A stretch of DNA of 11,708 nt from an uncultured Bacilli bacterium (GTDB taxonomy: Bacteria > Bacillota_I > Bacilli_A > RF39 > UBA660), in assembly GCA_949280095.1 (NCBI GenBank), contig CASDHD010000032.1:1-11708 (forward strand). The letters run 5' to 3'. Position numbers and translations under genes: made by a program. This document shows positions 1 to 7,201 of this stretch, one piece after another. The notes under the pieces were generated by a model, which was not told the origin of the DNA, searched no databases, and worked only from the letters and a program-made list of their open reading frames with translations. The stretch's first letter is position 1, and each line of letters starts with the position of its first letter.

Positions 1-44
1 AATATTCCTACTATTGCTATTATTTTCTTTTTCTTCGATTCCAT
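1..44 (-). CDS. N-terminal fragment of a gene leaving the window
   Basis: Only the first 14 codons are inside the window, reading MESKKKKIIAIVGI. The ATG at 44 follows AGGTGG with a 5-base gap, a strong ribosome binding site, and a consensus promoter lies just upstream (69-97), so this is very likely a real gene start. A lysine cluster followed by small hydrophobic residues fits the start of a signal peptide or membrane anchor. A P-loop protein beginning with a beta strand would look similar at this length. No function can be assigned. Confidence 0.6.
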   Translation of the reverse strand, partial: MESKKKKIIAIVGI

Positions 45-68
45 TTTGTCCACCTATTTTCTATTACC

Positions 69-97
69 ATTATAGTTTATTTTCTTTTGTTTCACAA
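69..97 (-). promoter_or_regulatory. Sigma-A promoter of the gene starting at 44
   Basis: Read on the minus strand: -35 TTGTGA (92-97), 17-base spacer, -10 TATAAT (69-74). Transcription would start near 62, giving a leader of about 18 nt that contains the AGGTGG ribosome binding site. The promoter lies after the end of the ferritin-like gene, so the leftmost gene need not depend on read-through. Confidence 0.7.
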
Positions 98-115
98 GCG
101 AAATTACTCGCATAC

Positions 116-140
116 AAAAAGAGTCTTTTAGCAAACTCTC
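116..140 (-). terminator. Weak intrinsic terminator after the ferritin-like gene
   Basis: On the minus strand AGAGT and ACTCT form a 5-bp stem around a 10-base loop and are followed by TTTTT. The upstream arm overlaps the stop codon of the ferritin-like gene. The stem is short, so termination may be partial. Confidence 0.4.
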
Positions 141-630
141 ATTTCGTATGTTCCAATAACTTTGTAAAAATTTCAACATGAACACGTTCATCTAATATAA
201 TTCGCTTTAAAATATACTTTACACTATCATCTTTTGTTTTAGCGATAATTTTTTCATAATTTTTAATGGCCATTTCTTCTTGAAAAATATTATCTTTTAA
301 AATTTGTTCCCAATTTCTTTCATAATTAACATACTCTCCACTAAACCACTTTGTATGATTTTCTTCGACATTTGCAAATAATGGTGTAAGACCTAACGCG
401 TAGATAAGACGACCCAAAATACTTAAATGCTCCATTTCTACAATAGAAATTCCTTTTAATATTTTTTTAATATCTTCTTGATCTTGCATCATCATTTGAA
501 ACACATAATCGTGAATTGCAGAGTCTTCACTTACTCTTCCAGCATAAGAAGAAAGTAAATCTTTTGCTATTTCTACATCTTTTCCTGCTACTTTTACCTC
601 TGGATACGGAATATTTACACGGTACTCCAT
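139..630 (-). CDS. Ferritin-like / rubrerythrin-family di-iron protein
   Basis: The 163-residue protein is predicted to be a four-helix ferritin-like bundle. The order of likely di-iron ligands is visible: E35 in helix 1 (VSEDSAIHDY), the E65-x-x-H68 pair in helix 2 (VEMEHL), E118 or E119 in helix 3, and the E148-x-x-H151 pair in helix 4 (DERVH). There is no C-terminal rubredoxin-type Cys motif, so it is not a full rubrerythrin. Related short proteins occur in many anaerobic Bacillota. Roles in peroxide or oxygen scavenging or iron handling are possible, and none is shown here. The start is supported by GGGTGA four bases before ATG. It lies 43 bases after the pseudouridine synthase gene on the same strand and could be co-transcribed, although nine consecutive T residues in the gap could reduce read-through. 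Confidence 0.75.
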   Translation of the reverse strand: MEYRVNIPYPEVKVAGKDVEIAKDLLSSYAGRVSEDSAIHDYVFQMMMQDQEDIKKILKGISIVEMEHLSILGRLIYALGLTPLFANVEENHTKWFSGEYVNYERNWEQILKDNIFQEEMAIKNYEKIIAKTKDDSVKYILKRIILDERVHVEIFTKLLEHTK

Positions 631-673
631 AGCATCACCCAGTAAATTCTATGAAAAAAAAAGAAGCTCTATG

Positions 674-1336
674 CTAAAATTCTAACGATTCATTAAACAA
701 TGTATAAGGATATCGATTAGGTAAATTTAAAGTAAAAGTTAATTCTTCTTTGGTTGTAGGATGATAAAAGGAAAGTTCTCTTGCAAACAAAGCAATTTGT
801 TCTCCTTTTTTATAATTGTTATTGTACCTAGCATCTCCATAAAGTGGAGTACCAAGATTTGCAAACTGAACACGTATTTGATGATGCCTTCCAGTTTTCA
901 AATCGATTTTTACTAAAGTAAAATTTTCTTTATTCGCAACTACTTCGTAATCAAGTTGTGCTAATTTTCCTTTTTTATTTACAGTTGAAGTATTCGTCTT
1001 TTCATCTTTTAGTAAATAGTTTTCTAAGTGTCCTTTTCCCTTTAACTTTCCACATACAACTGCATAGTATGTCTTTTTTAATTCATGATTTTGTATTTGT
1101 TTGGATAACCTTCCCGCGGCTTTTGAAGTTTTGGCAAATACCATAACCCCACCTACTACTCGGTCTAATCGATGAACAAGTCCTAAATATACATTACCAG
1201 GTTTATTATATTTTTCTTTTAAATACTCTTTCAACATTGTAAGTAAATCCTTATCTTTCGTATTATCTGCTTGAACTAAAACATTAATTGGTTTTTCTAC
1301 CACTAATAAGTGATTATCTTCATAGAGAATATGCAT
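674..1336 (-). CDS. RluA-family RNA pseudouridine synthase
   Basis: This 220-residue enzyme should isomerise a uridine in rRNA or tRNA to pseudouridine. The catalytic motif HRLDR is at 55-59, with D58 the expected nucleophile. The conserved Tyr region after it is KKTYYAVV (88-95), and the RluA motif GRHHQIRVQF is at 149-158. No S4 RNA-binding domain precedes the catalytic domain, which makes it the short RluA/TruC-like type. The target base cannot be deduced. The ATG at 1336 is chosen because it shares its A with the TAA stop of the upstream methyltransferase (TAATG) and has GGAAG just before it. The open frame continues ten codons further upstream, but only inside the methyltransferase gene. 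The overlap implies translational coupling. Confidence 0.88.
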   Translation of the reverse strand: MHILYEDNHLLVVEKPINVLVQADNTKDKDLLTMLKEYLKEKYNKPGNVYLGLVHRLDRVVGGVMVFAKTSKAAGRLSKQIQNHELKKTYYAVVCGKLKGKGHLENYLLKDEKTNTSTVNKKGKLAQLDYEVVANKENFTLVKIDLKTGRHHQIRVQFANLGTPLYGDARYNNNYKKGEQIALFARELSFYHPTTKEELTFTLNLPNRYPYTLFNESLEF

Positions 1337-2199
1337 TATTCTTCCCATCGTCCATAAATTCCACAAGGTAAAATCATATTATCTCTTGTAATAGGAAGAC
1401 CTACTTCTCCAGCACTTACTTTTCCATTTGGATATCTTTTTAAAATGGTTGTTTTTAAAATATTTTCAAGCACAGTAGAAGAAATACCAGTCGTATAAGA
1501 ATTAATTAAAAAGAATAACGGTTTATCCGATAATATTTGCATACATAAGTTGATTAAATAATAAATGTTTTTTTCAAACTTCCAGACTTCTTTATTAGGG
1601 CCTCTTCCATAACTTGGTGGATCCATCACAATGGCATCGTACTTATTACCACGTCTTATTTCACGACTCACAAACTTCACACAATCATCAACAATAAAAT
1701 GAATTTCTTCATTTTCCAAGTGAGACAGCCTCATGTTTTCTTTTGCCCAATCCGTCATTCCACGAGAAGCATCTACTTGGACAACTTTTGCATGACGACT
1801 AGCTGCTGCCATAGACGCAGCACCTGTATAAGCAAATAAATTCAAAACCTTAATTTCACGATTCGCTTTTTCAATTTTTTCCATAATAAAATCCCAATTG
1901 GTTGCTTGTTCTGGAAATATACCTGTATGTTTAAAATTGGTAGGGCTCACTTTAAAAGTTAGATGTTTATAATTAATAGTCCAAAACTCAGGAATTCGTT
2001 TTTTAAATTCCCAATGTCCTCCTCCTTCACTACTTCTATGATAAAAACCATCTATACTTTCCCAAGCATGATAATCTTCTACATTCCAAATAGCTTGTGG
2101 ATCAGGCCTTCTTAAGATTACATCCTTAAATCGTTCTAGCTTTTCTCCCCCACCAGCATCTATACATTCATAATCTTGCCATTCATTACTAAGTCTCAT
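1336..2199 (-). CDS. Class I SAM-dependent methyltransferase, RlmI/COG1092-like
   Basis: The 287-residue protein has a Rossmann-type methyltransferase fold. Motif I is LNLFAYTGAAS (119-129), the acidic ribose-binding residue is D143 in QVDASRG, and the motif IV loop is DPPSYGRG (193-200). The DPPSYGRG loop and the surrounding layout match the COG1092 group, which includes the rRNA m5C enzymes RlmI and RlmK. The N-terminal PUA domain of RlmI is absent. Translational coupling to a pseudouridine synthase supports an RNA-modification role, but the substrate is inferred. The ATG at 2199 follows AGGTGAT. The message begins at a consensus promoter about 160 bases upstream. Confidence 0.8.
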   Translation of the reverse strand: MRLSNEWQDYECIDAGGGEKLERFKDVILRRPDPQAIWNVEDYHAWESIDGFYHRSSEGGGHWEFKKRIPEFWTINYKHLTFKVSPTNFKHTGIFPEQATNWDFIMEKIEKANREIKVLNLFAYTGAASMAAASRHAKVVQVDASRGMTDWAKENMRLSHLENEEIHFIVDDCVKFVSREIRRGNKYDAIVMDPPSYGRGPNKEVWKFEKNIYYLINLCMQILSDKPLFFLINSYTTGISSTVLENILKTTILKRYPNGKVSAGEVGLPITRDNMILPCGIYGRWEE

Positions 2200-2359
2200 A
2201 AAAAATCACCTATTTATCTTTCTCAAGAAGCTATAGTCGCCTCTAATACATATCCATTGTTAACAAATATTTTGGATAATAATCTTTCGTTTTCTCAAGT
2301 GCTCTTAAAGGCGATAATATTATTTAGTATTTTTCTCTTAGTATCATAAAATCCGCCAT
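2200..2359 (-). other. Long 5' leader of the methyltransferase operon
   Basis: This is the predicted untranslated leader between the promoter at 2366-2394 and the ATG at 2199. It can form several short helices. TATCCA/TGGATA (2251-2256 with 2273-2278) encloses the palindrome TTGTTAACAA, and there is a small stem-loop around GAGCAC. A GGCG...CGCC pairing is possible near the 5' end. No conserved riboswitch or T-box core was recognised. An 11-codon frame (MADFMILREKY) begins at 2359, almost exactly the predicted transcription start, and would have to be read leaderless. Confidence 0.35.
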
Positions 2360-2365
2360 AACCAC

Positions 2366-2394
2366 ATTATAATTCTTATTTTTTTATATTTCAA
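2366..2394 (-). promoter_or_regulatory. Sigma-A promoter of the methyltransferase operon
   Basis: Minus-strand reading: -35 TTGAAA (2389-2394), 17-base spacer, -10 TATAAT (2366-2371). The start point should be near 2359. This is one of two divergent consensus promoters in the 2200-2548 spacer. Confidence 0.7.
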
Positions 2395-2418
2395 GTTTTG
2401 GAAAAAAATTTTCAAAAC
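2395..2418. repeat. Inverted repeat between divergent promoters
   Basis: GTTTTG (2395-2400) pairs with CAAAAC (2413-2418). After one bulged G, AAAA (2402-2405) pairs with TTTT (2409-2412). It abuts the -35 box of the minus-strand promoter. A second, simpler inverted repeat, AAATGA/TCATTT (2442-2447 with 2454-2459), lies between it and the plus-strand promoter. They could be operators, but the regulator is unknown, and AT-rich palindromes arise easily by chance. Confidence 0.3.
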
Positions 2419-2494
2419 TCACAAAAAATATAAACTTTTGGAAATGATGATTTTCATTTTATTTTATTGTTATATCATGAAAATGCAACAACAT

Positions 2495-2523
2495 TTGCAT
2501 ATTTCCTTATTTTTACTTATAAT
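2495..2523 (+). promoter_or_regulatory. Sigma-A promoter of the metallopeptidase gene
   Basis: -35 TTGCAT (2495-2500), 17-base spacer, -10 TATAAT (2518-2523). The start should fall near 2530, leaving about 19 nt before the ATG at 2549. The -35 box is also the right arm of an ATGCAA-CAACAT-TTGCAT inverted repeat (2483-2500), a possible operator position. Confidence 0.7.
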
Positions 2524-2548
2524 AGTCACTCATAAGTGGTGAAAAGTG

Positions 2549-3697
2549 ATGGAATACAATTGGGATAAAGAAAAACTAAAAGTGTTAAAGCAAGAATATA
2601 TCGATTTAAAAAGACATACAAGTGGATTAACCAAAAATGATAAATCTTCTATTCAAGAAAAATTAAATATGATCATAGAAATAGAAAACATGCTATGCCT
2701 TCCAACAGAATATTATCTGTCTTTGCCCACTTTCCCAAAATATGTAGATAAAACAAAATATTTACCAAAAAGCACATTCAATACCTATCAAAAAGTCCCT
2801 ATTTTTATTCGAAAATGGATTTTAAATACAATGCACGTTCTTCATAGTTATGAAAGCTTACCTCCTTTACAATACATTCCGAATTTCAAATTATCCGATA
2901 AAGAACTTGTAGGATTATCGCACGATTTCTTTTCTTGGCTTCCTCCTAAGCATTATACACAAATTGCAGATAAATACATGGATAAAAAAGAAAACCTTCT
3001 TCGTATTCAAAAGAAAACTTATAATACAAATTATGGAAAAACTTACCCTTTTACTTATCCTATTTATGTTCCTTATTTTTTAATCTTTAGACAAGATACA
3101 ATTAACGATTTCTTGACACTAAATCACGAAATAGCCCACGGTATTTTTTATGCTTCTGATACAAATGTTTCTACCTCTAATAATCATCAGTTTCTTTTAG
3201 AATTAGAAGGATATTTTTTTAATTTTCTTTCCATAGAATTTTTAAAAGAAAAAAAGATTGTTCCTCTCGAAATAACAAAAAAATTATATTGCAATGAATT
3301 TATAAATATATTAGATACTAATTTTATTGCTTTTTATGCTCAATATTTAAGTTTATTGCTCTACAAAGAAGAAAAAAAAATTGAAATAGAAGGAATAACC
3401 AAAAAATTATTAGAACAACAATTAACTTTTGAAATCAGTGAATCTCTACTTTCAAGTTATTTGAGTGAAAAAAGTACAGAATTAGCAAAATATGCCCTTT
3501 CAGCTTTAACAAGCCTAGATTTAGAAAAAATGTATACACAAGATAGAGAACTTGCATTTACCAACTTTGAAAAAATTCGTTATAATAAGACAAACGATAT
3601 AGAAAAAAATTTGAGAGATCATGGAATTACTTTTATGGATGATAAATACCAAAATCTTCAAGAAAAAATGCAGCAACTAAGCTTAACCAAAAAATAA
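2549..3697 (+). CDS. HExxH zinc metallopeptidase, M3-like (gluzincin)
   Basis: The 382-residue protein carries the zinc-binding motif HEIAH at 193-197, with E194 as the expected catalytic base. About 25 residues later the segment FLLELEGYFFN supplies E218 as the likely third zinc ligand, aligning with the Glu of the ELPSQ segment in family M3 (oligopeptidases such as PepF). A downstream aromatic stretch (FIAFYAQYLS) also resembles the M3 substrate-binding helix. At under 400 residues it is much shorter than the usual 550-700 of M3 enzymes, so it is a reduced relative or a separate gluzincin family. No signal peptide is seen, so it should be cytoplasmic. The ATG at 2549 is preferred over GTG at 2546 because GGTGA lies six bases before it. 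Its stop abuts the stop of the convergent oxidoreductase gene. Confidence 0.65.
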   Translation: MEYNWDKEKLKVLKQEYIDLKRHTSGLTKNDKSSIQEKLNMIIEIENMLCLPTEYYLSLPTFPKYVDKTKYLPKSTFNTYQKVPIFIRKWILNTMHVLHSYESLPPLQYIPNFKLSDKELVGLSHDFFSWLPPKHYTQIADKYMDKKENLLRIQKKTYNTNYGKTYPFTYPIYVPYFLIFRQDTINDFLTLNHEIAHGIFYASDTNVSTSNNHQFLLELEGYFFNFLSIEFLKEKKIVPLEITKKLYCNEFINILDTNFIAFYAQYLSLLLYKEEKKIEIEGITKKLLEQQLTFEISESLLSSYLSEKSTELAKYALSALTSLDLEKMYTQDRELAFTNFEKIRYNKTNDIEKNLRDHGITFMDDKYQNLQEKMQQLSLTKK

Positions 3698-5137
3698 TTA
3701 TTCCTTATATTTAATATCTTTTGTACTCGGTCCTTTTATACATTCACCATCAATCGTAAACCTAGAACTATGACAAGGACAATCCCAAGTAAGTTCTTTT
3801 TCATTAAAAACTAAACTACACCCCATATGTGGACAAGTTGTATAAACAATATGTTCTATTCCTTTTGTATCTTTATAAATAGCAATGGATTTGCCATTTT
3901 TCTTTGTTATCACTAGGCGATTTTCATACCACTCTTTTTCTCTTTTTTTACTCCCAATAAAAGCTACAACGCTATTTAACAAATTAGGAAAGAAATTTTT
4001 TACTTGATAAAAATCACTTCTTTTTAATGTGAATAAGTCTTCAAAAGGAACAGGATTCTCTAAAACCATATTGCTTAACATAAAACCTGATAAAATACCA
4101 TTCGTCATTCCCCAAGTATTAAAGCCCGTTGCTAGAAAAAGATGCGGTTTTACCTCCCCAATATAAGGCATTTTATCATCTGTAACAATATCCACATTAC
4201 TCCAACAAGTAACGATATCATCTTGACTAATATTAAAAATCCTTTTCACTCTTTTGAAATTTTCTTCATCATTTTGTTCTTTTGAAGTTTTATGAGAACA
4301 TGCTAGACATATTTGATAAATACCTTTTTCATCTTCATAATAACGAACAGAAATGCTGGGATTGTCCACATTAATACAAGAAAATTTGGGATTGTTTTTT
4401 ACTTTTCTAGCAATAATATAAGATTTCTCAATATGCGATTTTAAAGGCAAACAAAAGGGCAAGAAAAAGAAAGGATAATGGCAAGTGACAATCACTTTAG
4501 AAGCTACAATCTTTACATCGCCACTATAACAAACATACTTAGAGCCAATTCGTTTTATTTTTGTAATTTTAGTAAACTCAAAAATTTTATCCTTTAACAT
4601 TTTTTTTAAATGATTTAAATACTTTATCGGATTAAATACATATGTATCTTGAACGCTTATACTCGCTATGTAAGGGACCTTCAAAGGTAAATTTCCCTCT
4701 TTTACCTCAATACTCTGGCTCTCCAAAAACTCACTTTCTTGTCTTAATTTTTTTTCTTCCTTTTTATTCAATGCAAAAACATAAGAATCTACCCTTTCTA
4801 AATGACAATCTATCTTTTCTTTTGTTATGATATCTTTAGCTAACTCAATTGCTTTTTTCTGTGACTTTAAATAAGAAACAGCTGTATCATAATGAATATT
4901 ATTTGTTAAATCACTATAAATTGTATTTTGTAAATAAGTTAACTTTCCAGTCGTATTCTTCGTAACTCCCTTTCCTATAACACCAGCATCAACAAGAAAA
5001 ACAGAACTTTCATCTCTTAAATAATACAAAGTTGTTAAACCTGCAATACCTCCTCCAATAATTAAAGTATCAACACACATATCACTCTCTAAACGAGGCA
5101 AAGTTTTTAATATTAAATCTTTTTCCCACAAGCTCAT
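3698..5137 (-). CDS. FAD-dependent oxidoreductase fused to a Rieske [2Fe-2S] domain
   Basis: The 479-residue protein has an N-terminal FAD-binding Rossmann motif (IIGGGIAGL, about 26-34) of the DAO/glycine-oxidase type. A second FAD-contact region (YIGEVKPHLFLATGFNTWG) lies near two thirds of the length, and a Rieske domain forms the last 70 or so residues. The cluster ligands are C435-x-H437 and C453-x-x-H456. C440 and C455 are placed for the stabilising disulfide of bc1-type Rieske domains (CPHMGC and CPCHSS). The architecture matches proteins of the Bacillus YhfW type, whose substrate is, to my knowledge, unsettled. An amine or amino-acid oxidation passing electrons to the cluster is inferred. 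The ATG follows GGTGAT. It is a single-gene unit, divergent from gpr. Confidence 0.85.
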   Translation of the reverse strand: MSLWEKDLILKTLPRLESDMCVDTLIIGGGIAGLTTLYYLRDESSVFLVDAGVIGKGVTKNTTGKLTYLQNTIYSDLTNNIHYDTAVSYLKSQKKAIELAKDIITKEKIDCHLERVDSYVFALNKKEEKKLRQESEFLESQSIEVKEGNLPLKVPYIASISVQDTYVFNPIKYLNHLKKMLKDKIFEFTKITKIKRIGSKYVCYSGDVKIVASKVIVTCHYPFFFLPFCLPLKSHIEKSYIIARKVKNNPKFSCINVDNPSISVRYYEDEKGIYQICLACSHKTSKEQNDEENFKRVKRIFNISQDDIVTCWSNVDIVTDDKMPYIGEVKPHLFLATGFNTWGMTNGILSGFMLSNMVLENPVPFEDLFTLKRSDFYQVKNFFPNLLNSVVAFIGSKKREKEWYENRLVITKKNGKSIAIYKDTKGIEHIVYTTCPHMGCSLVFNEKELTWDCPCHSSRFTIDGECIKGPSTKDIKYKE

Positions 5138-5223
5138 CCTATCACCATTACTAATTTTGCCAAAAAAGCTTACTTTATGTAAATAAAAATCTATTTTTTT
5201 AGAATAATAAAAATGTGATTAAA

Positions 5224-5904
5224 ATGAAAATTAAAGGAATAAGAAGTGACTTAAGAATTGAAACAAACCAAAAAGAAAAATATATTTGTCTAACTTTCAA
5301 AAACTTACAAAATCAAAAGAAAATTGAAAAGGACTTAATAGATGCAATGGATTGCCTGTTAAAAGAAGAAAATCTTCCTCCTAAAATTCATTTTTTTGTA
5401 GTGGGTTTAGGAAATGACAACTTTACATCAGATTCCATTGGTCCCCAAATTTTAAAAACATTAAACGTAAATGCTTTTGTAAACCAATTAGGTCTAAATT
5501 CCTCTGAAAATAAAATATCTGCTTTAGAACCAGGTGCTTTAATGGAAACAGGAATTGATACATTAAAGGTTATCAAAAGTGTTGCAAAGACAATAAAACC
5601 TGATATCATTTTATGTCTAGATGCTTTTGTCTGTGAAAATCCAAAATACTTGAATCATTCTATTGAAGTTACAAATACAGGAATTGTTCCTGGTAGTGGC
5701 CTAAAAGGGTTTAATCAAGAAATAAGTAAAAAAAGTTTAGGTATTCCTGTACTAACGATTGGCGTACCAACCGCAATTGAACTAGATTTACAAGGAAAAC
5801 CTTACTTGTTATCTACTAAAGACGTCGATATATATGTCCAAGATATTTCAGAGCTAATTGGTCATACTTTAAATGAACTTTTGCCTACTTATGGCTTAAA
5901 GTAA
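5224..5904 (+). CDS. gpr: Compact germination protease GPR (A25 spore endopeptidase)
   Basis: GPR is the aspartic endopeptidase of the spore core that degrades small acid-soluble proteins at germination. Family signatures are clear: an N-terminal IRSDLRIE resembling the usual IRTDLA-E, then VGLGNDNFTSDSIGP, ALEPGALMETGIDT, ILCLDAF, TNTGIVPGSGL and GIPVLTIGVPTAIE. The likely catalytic aspartates are D70 (TSDSIGP) and D133 (CLDAF), corresponding to D127 and D193 of the Bacillus enzyme. At 226 residues it is about 60 percent of the usual 360-370, having lost much of the N-terminal half and part of the C-terminal region. The ATG at 5224 is chosen over GTG at 5215 because GTGAT precedes it at normal spacing. 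The last 20 bases overlap the convergent spoIID gene. No convincing forespore promoter was found in the short gap upstream. Confidence 0.85.
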   Translation: MKIKGIRSDLRIETNQKEKYICLTFKNLQNQKKIEKDLIDAMDCLLKEENLPPKIHFFVVGLGNDNFTSDSIGPQILKTLNVNAFVNQLGLNSSENKISALEPGALMETGIDTLKVIKSVAKTIKPDIILCLDAFVCENPKYLNHSIEVTNTGIVPGSGLKGFNQEISKKSLGIPVLTIGVPTAIELDLQGKPYLLSTKDVDIYVQDISELIGHTLNELLPTYGLK

Positions 5905-7165
5905 CACCAGTATAATAATGTTTCAAAATATCTTGATAACTGCTTCCATTTTTAGCCATTCCATTGGCACCATATTGGCTCATTCCAACACCATGGCCAA
6001 ACCCAATTGTTACAAATGTCACAGTATTCTCAGACTTTACAATTTCAAATGTTGCAGAACGTAAACCCAGCTTTGTTCGTAGATCCACTCCGCTGTAAAC
6101 TTGATTGTCAATTAAAAATTTTGAAACACGATTTCCTTCTGTTAGGCTTTGAAGTTCAAAAAGAGTATTTGACGAAATAGAAAAACCCAGTAGTCGGCTT
6201 AATTCTGCATAAGTAAATGTTTTTTCATAGTTAAAAGAAGAGTTTAGACTATCATAAGGACTTGTAACACTTACTAAATAAGGCACAGAATTTCCCCATA
6301 CATTTTTGGCATCTTCTGTTACACCATTACTTGTTGAATGATACACAGCATCAATTATTTCTCCGTTATAAGTTAAGTACATACCTTTAGTTGCCTCAAC
6401 TGCACTTTTTATTTTGTTATAATATGTACGAAAACTGCTTCCCCAAACATTCTCTAATTCTGCATTACTTTTATAATTTTGAGTACTTGAATTATCCGTA
6501 AGACGTAGACCTATTTCTAATGATTTTAAAGCATATGTTCGAACAAGTATTGCTTGAGCTTTTAAGGCTTCTATATGAAATGAGGCAGGCATCTCCGCAC
6601 CTACTACTCCAATAACATACTCTTCTAACTCTAACTTTAAAACTTGACCATTGCTACGATAAACTGTTACATAAGTTTTTTCTTCCTCTACAACTGGTAC
6701 CTCTACAGTTTGATTCATATTGCCACTTTGGTCTTTTGAAACAGATTTTGAAGCAGTTGATTTTGAATTACTCACAGTTGATTCTTCTTGAGATGTACTT
6801 GACTCTTCTTGTATTATTTCTTGTACGTCCTCCATTTCTTCTACTTTTTCTTCTACTACATCTCTTTCCTCTTCGCTTTTTATTAAAGTTGAAATGGTTG
6901 TAGTTGAAAAAACAGATGCATCCTTTTCTATTTCTTTTATGGGATTTTTTAAAGTAAGAGTCCCTACAACTAAACCACCTACTAAAATAGCTACTGTAGT
7001 TCCTTTAAATAAAATATTGTTTTTTTCAAGATACTCTTCGATAATCTCTTTTAGTTTTTTCTTTTTCTTACTCGCATTTAACTTAGCAAATTCTTGTCCA
7101 ATATCCAAATAAACATATAAAATTTCTTCCCTATTTTTAGTCTTGATTTCATAATCATAAATCAT
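5885..7165 (-). CDS. spoIID: Stage II sporulation protein D (SpoIID) transglycosylase
   Basis: SpoIID is a mother-cell membrane-anchored lytic transglycosylase that trims peptidoglycan during engulfment. Of 426 residues, about 55 form a charged N-terminal segment with a KKKKK run, followed by one membrane helix (about 55-72). An acidic and Ser-rich linker (about 80-160) comes next, and the SpoIID domain fills the rest. The expected catalytic Glu is E191 in GAEMPASF, followed by EALKAQAILVRTYA. Further family motifs are YHSTSNGVTED (from 275) and GFGHGVGMSQYGA (388-400). The cytoplasmic extension and long linker are unusual; many SpoIID proteins place the helix at the N-terminus. The ATG at 7165 is preferred because GGTGA lies five bases before it and the sigma-E-like promoter predicts a transcript start downstream of the GTG at 7198. 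The 3' end overlaps gpr. Confidence 0.88.
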   Translation of the reverse strand: MIYDYEIKTKNREEILYVYLDIGQEFAKLNASKKKKKLKEIIEEYLEKNNILFKGTTVAILVGGLVVGTLTLKNPIKEIEKDASVFSTTTISTLIKSEEERDVVEEKVEEMEDVQEIIQEESSTSQEESTVSNSKSTASKSVSKDQSGNMNQTVEVPVVEEEKTYVTVYRSNGQVLKLELEEYVIGVVGAEMPASFHIEALKAQAILVRTYALKSLEIGLRLTDNSSTQNYKSNAELENVWGSSFRTYYNKIKSAVEATKGMYLTYNGEIIDAVYHSTSNGVTEDAKNVWGNSVPYLVSVTSPYDSLNSSFNYEKTFTYAELSRLLGFSISSNTLFELQSLTEGNRVSKFLIDNQVYSGVDLRTKLGLRSATFEIVKSENTVTFVTIGFGHGVGMSQYGANGMAKNGSSYQDILKHYYTGVTLSHK

Positions 7166-7201
7166 CATATTCACCAGTAAATAGTTTGAACCAAACACAA
7201 G

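Noticed and set aside
654..673. Terminator between the pseudouridine synthase and ferritin-like genes
   Set aside because: Nine T residues are present on the minus strand, but the preceding sequence can form only a 3-4 bp stem, too weak to call.
2324..2359. Leader peptide MADFMILREKY upstream of the methyltransferase
   Set aside because: It has no ribosome binding site, and its ATG coincides with the predicted transcript start, so it would have to be read leaderless. Nothing else supports it.
2442..2459. Fur- or PerR-type operator
   Set aside because: The AAATGA...TCATTT palindrome is superficially similar but fails to match the 19-bp Fur box or the PerR consensus at enough positions.
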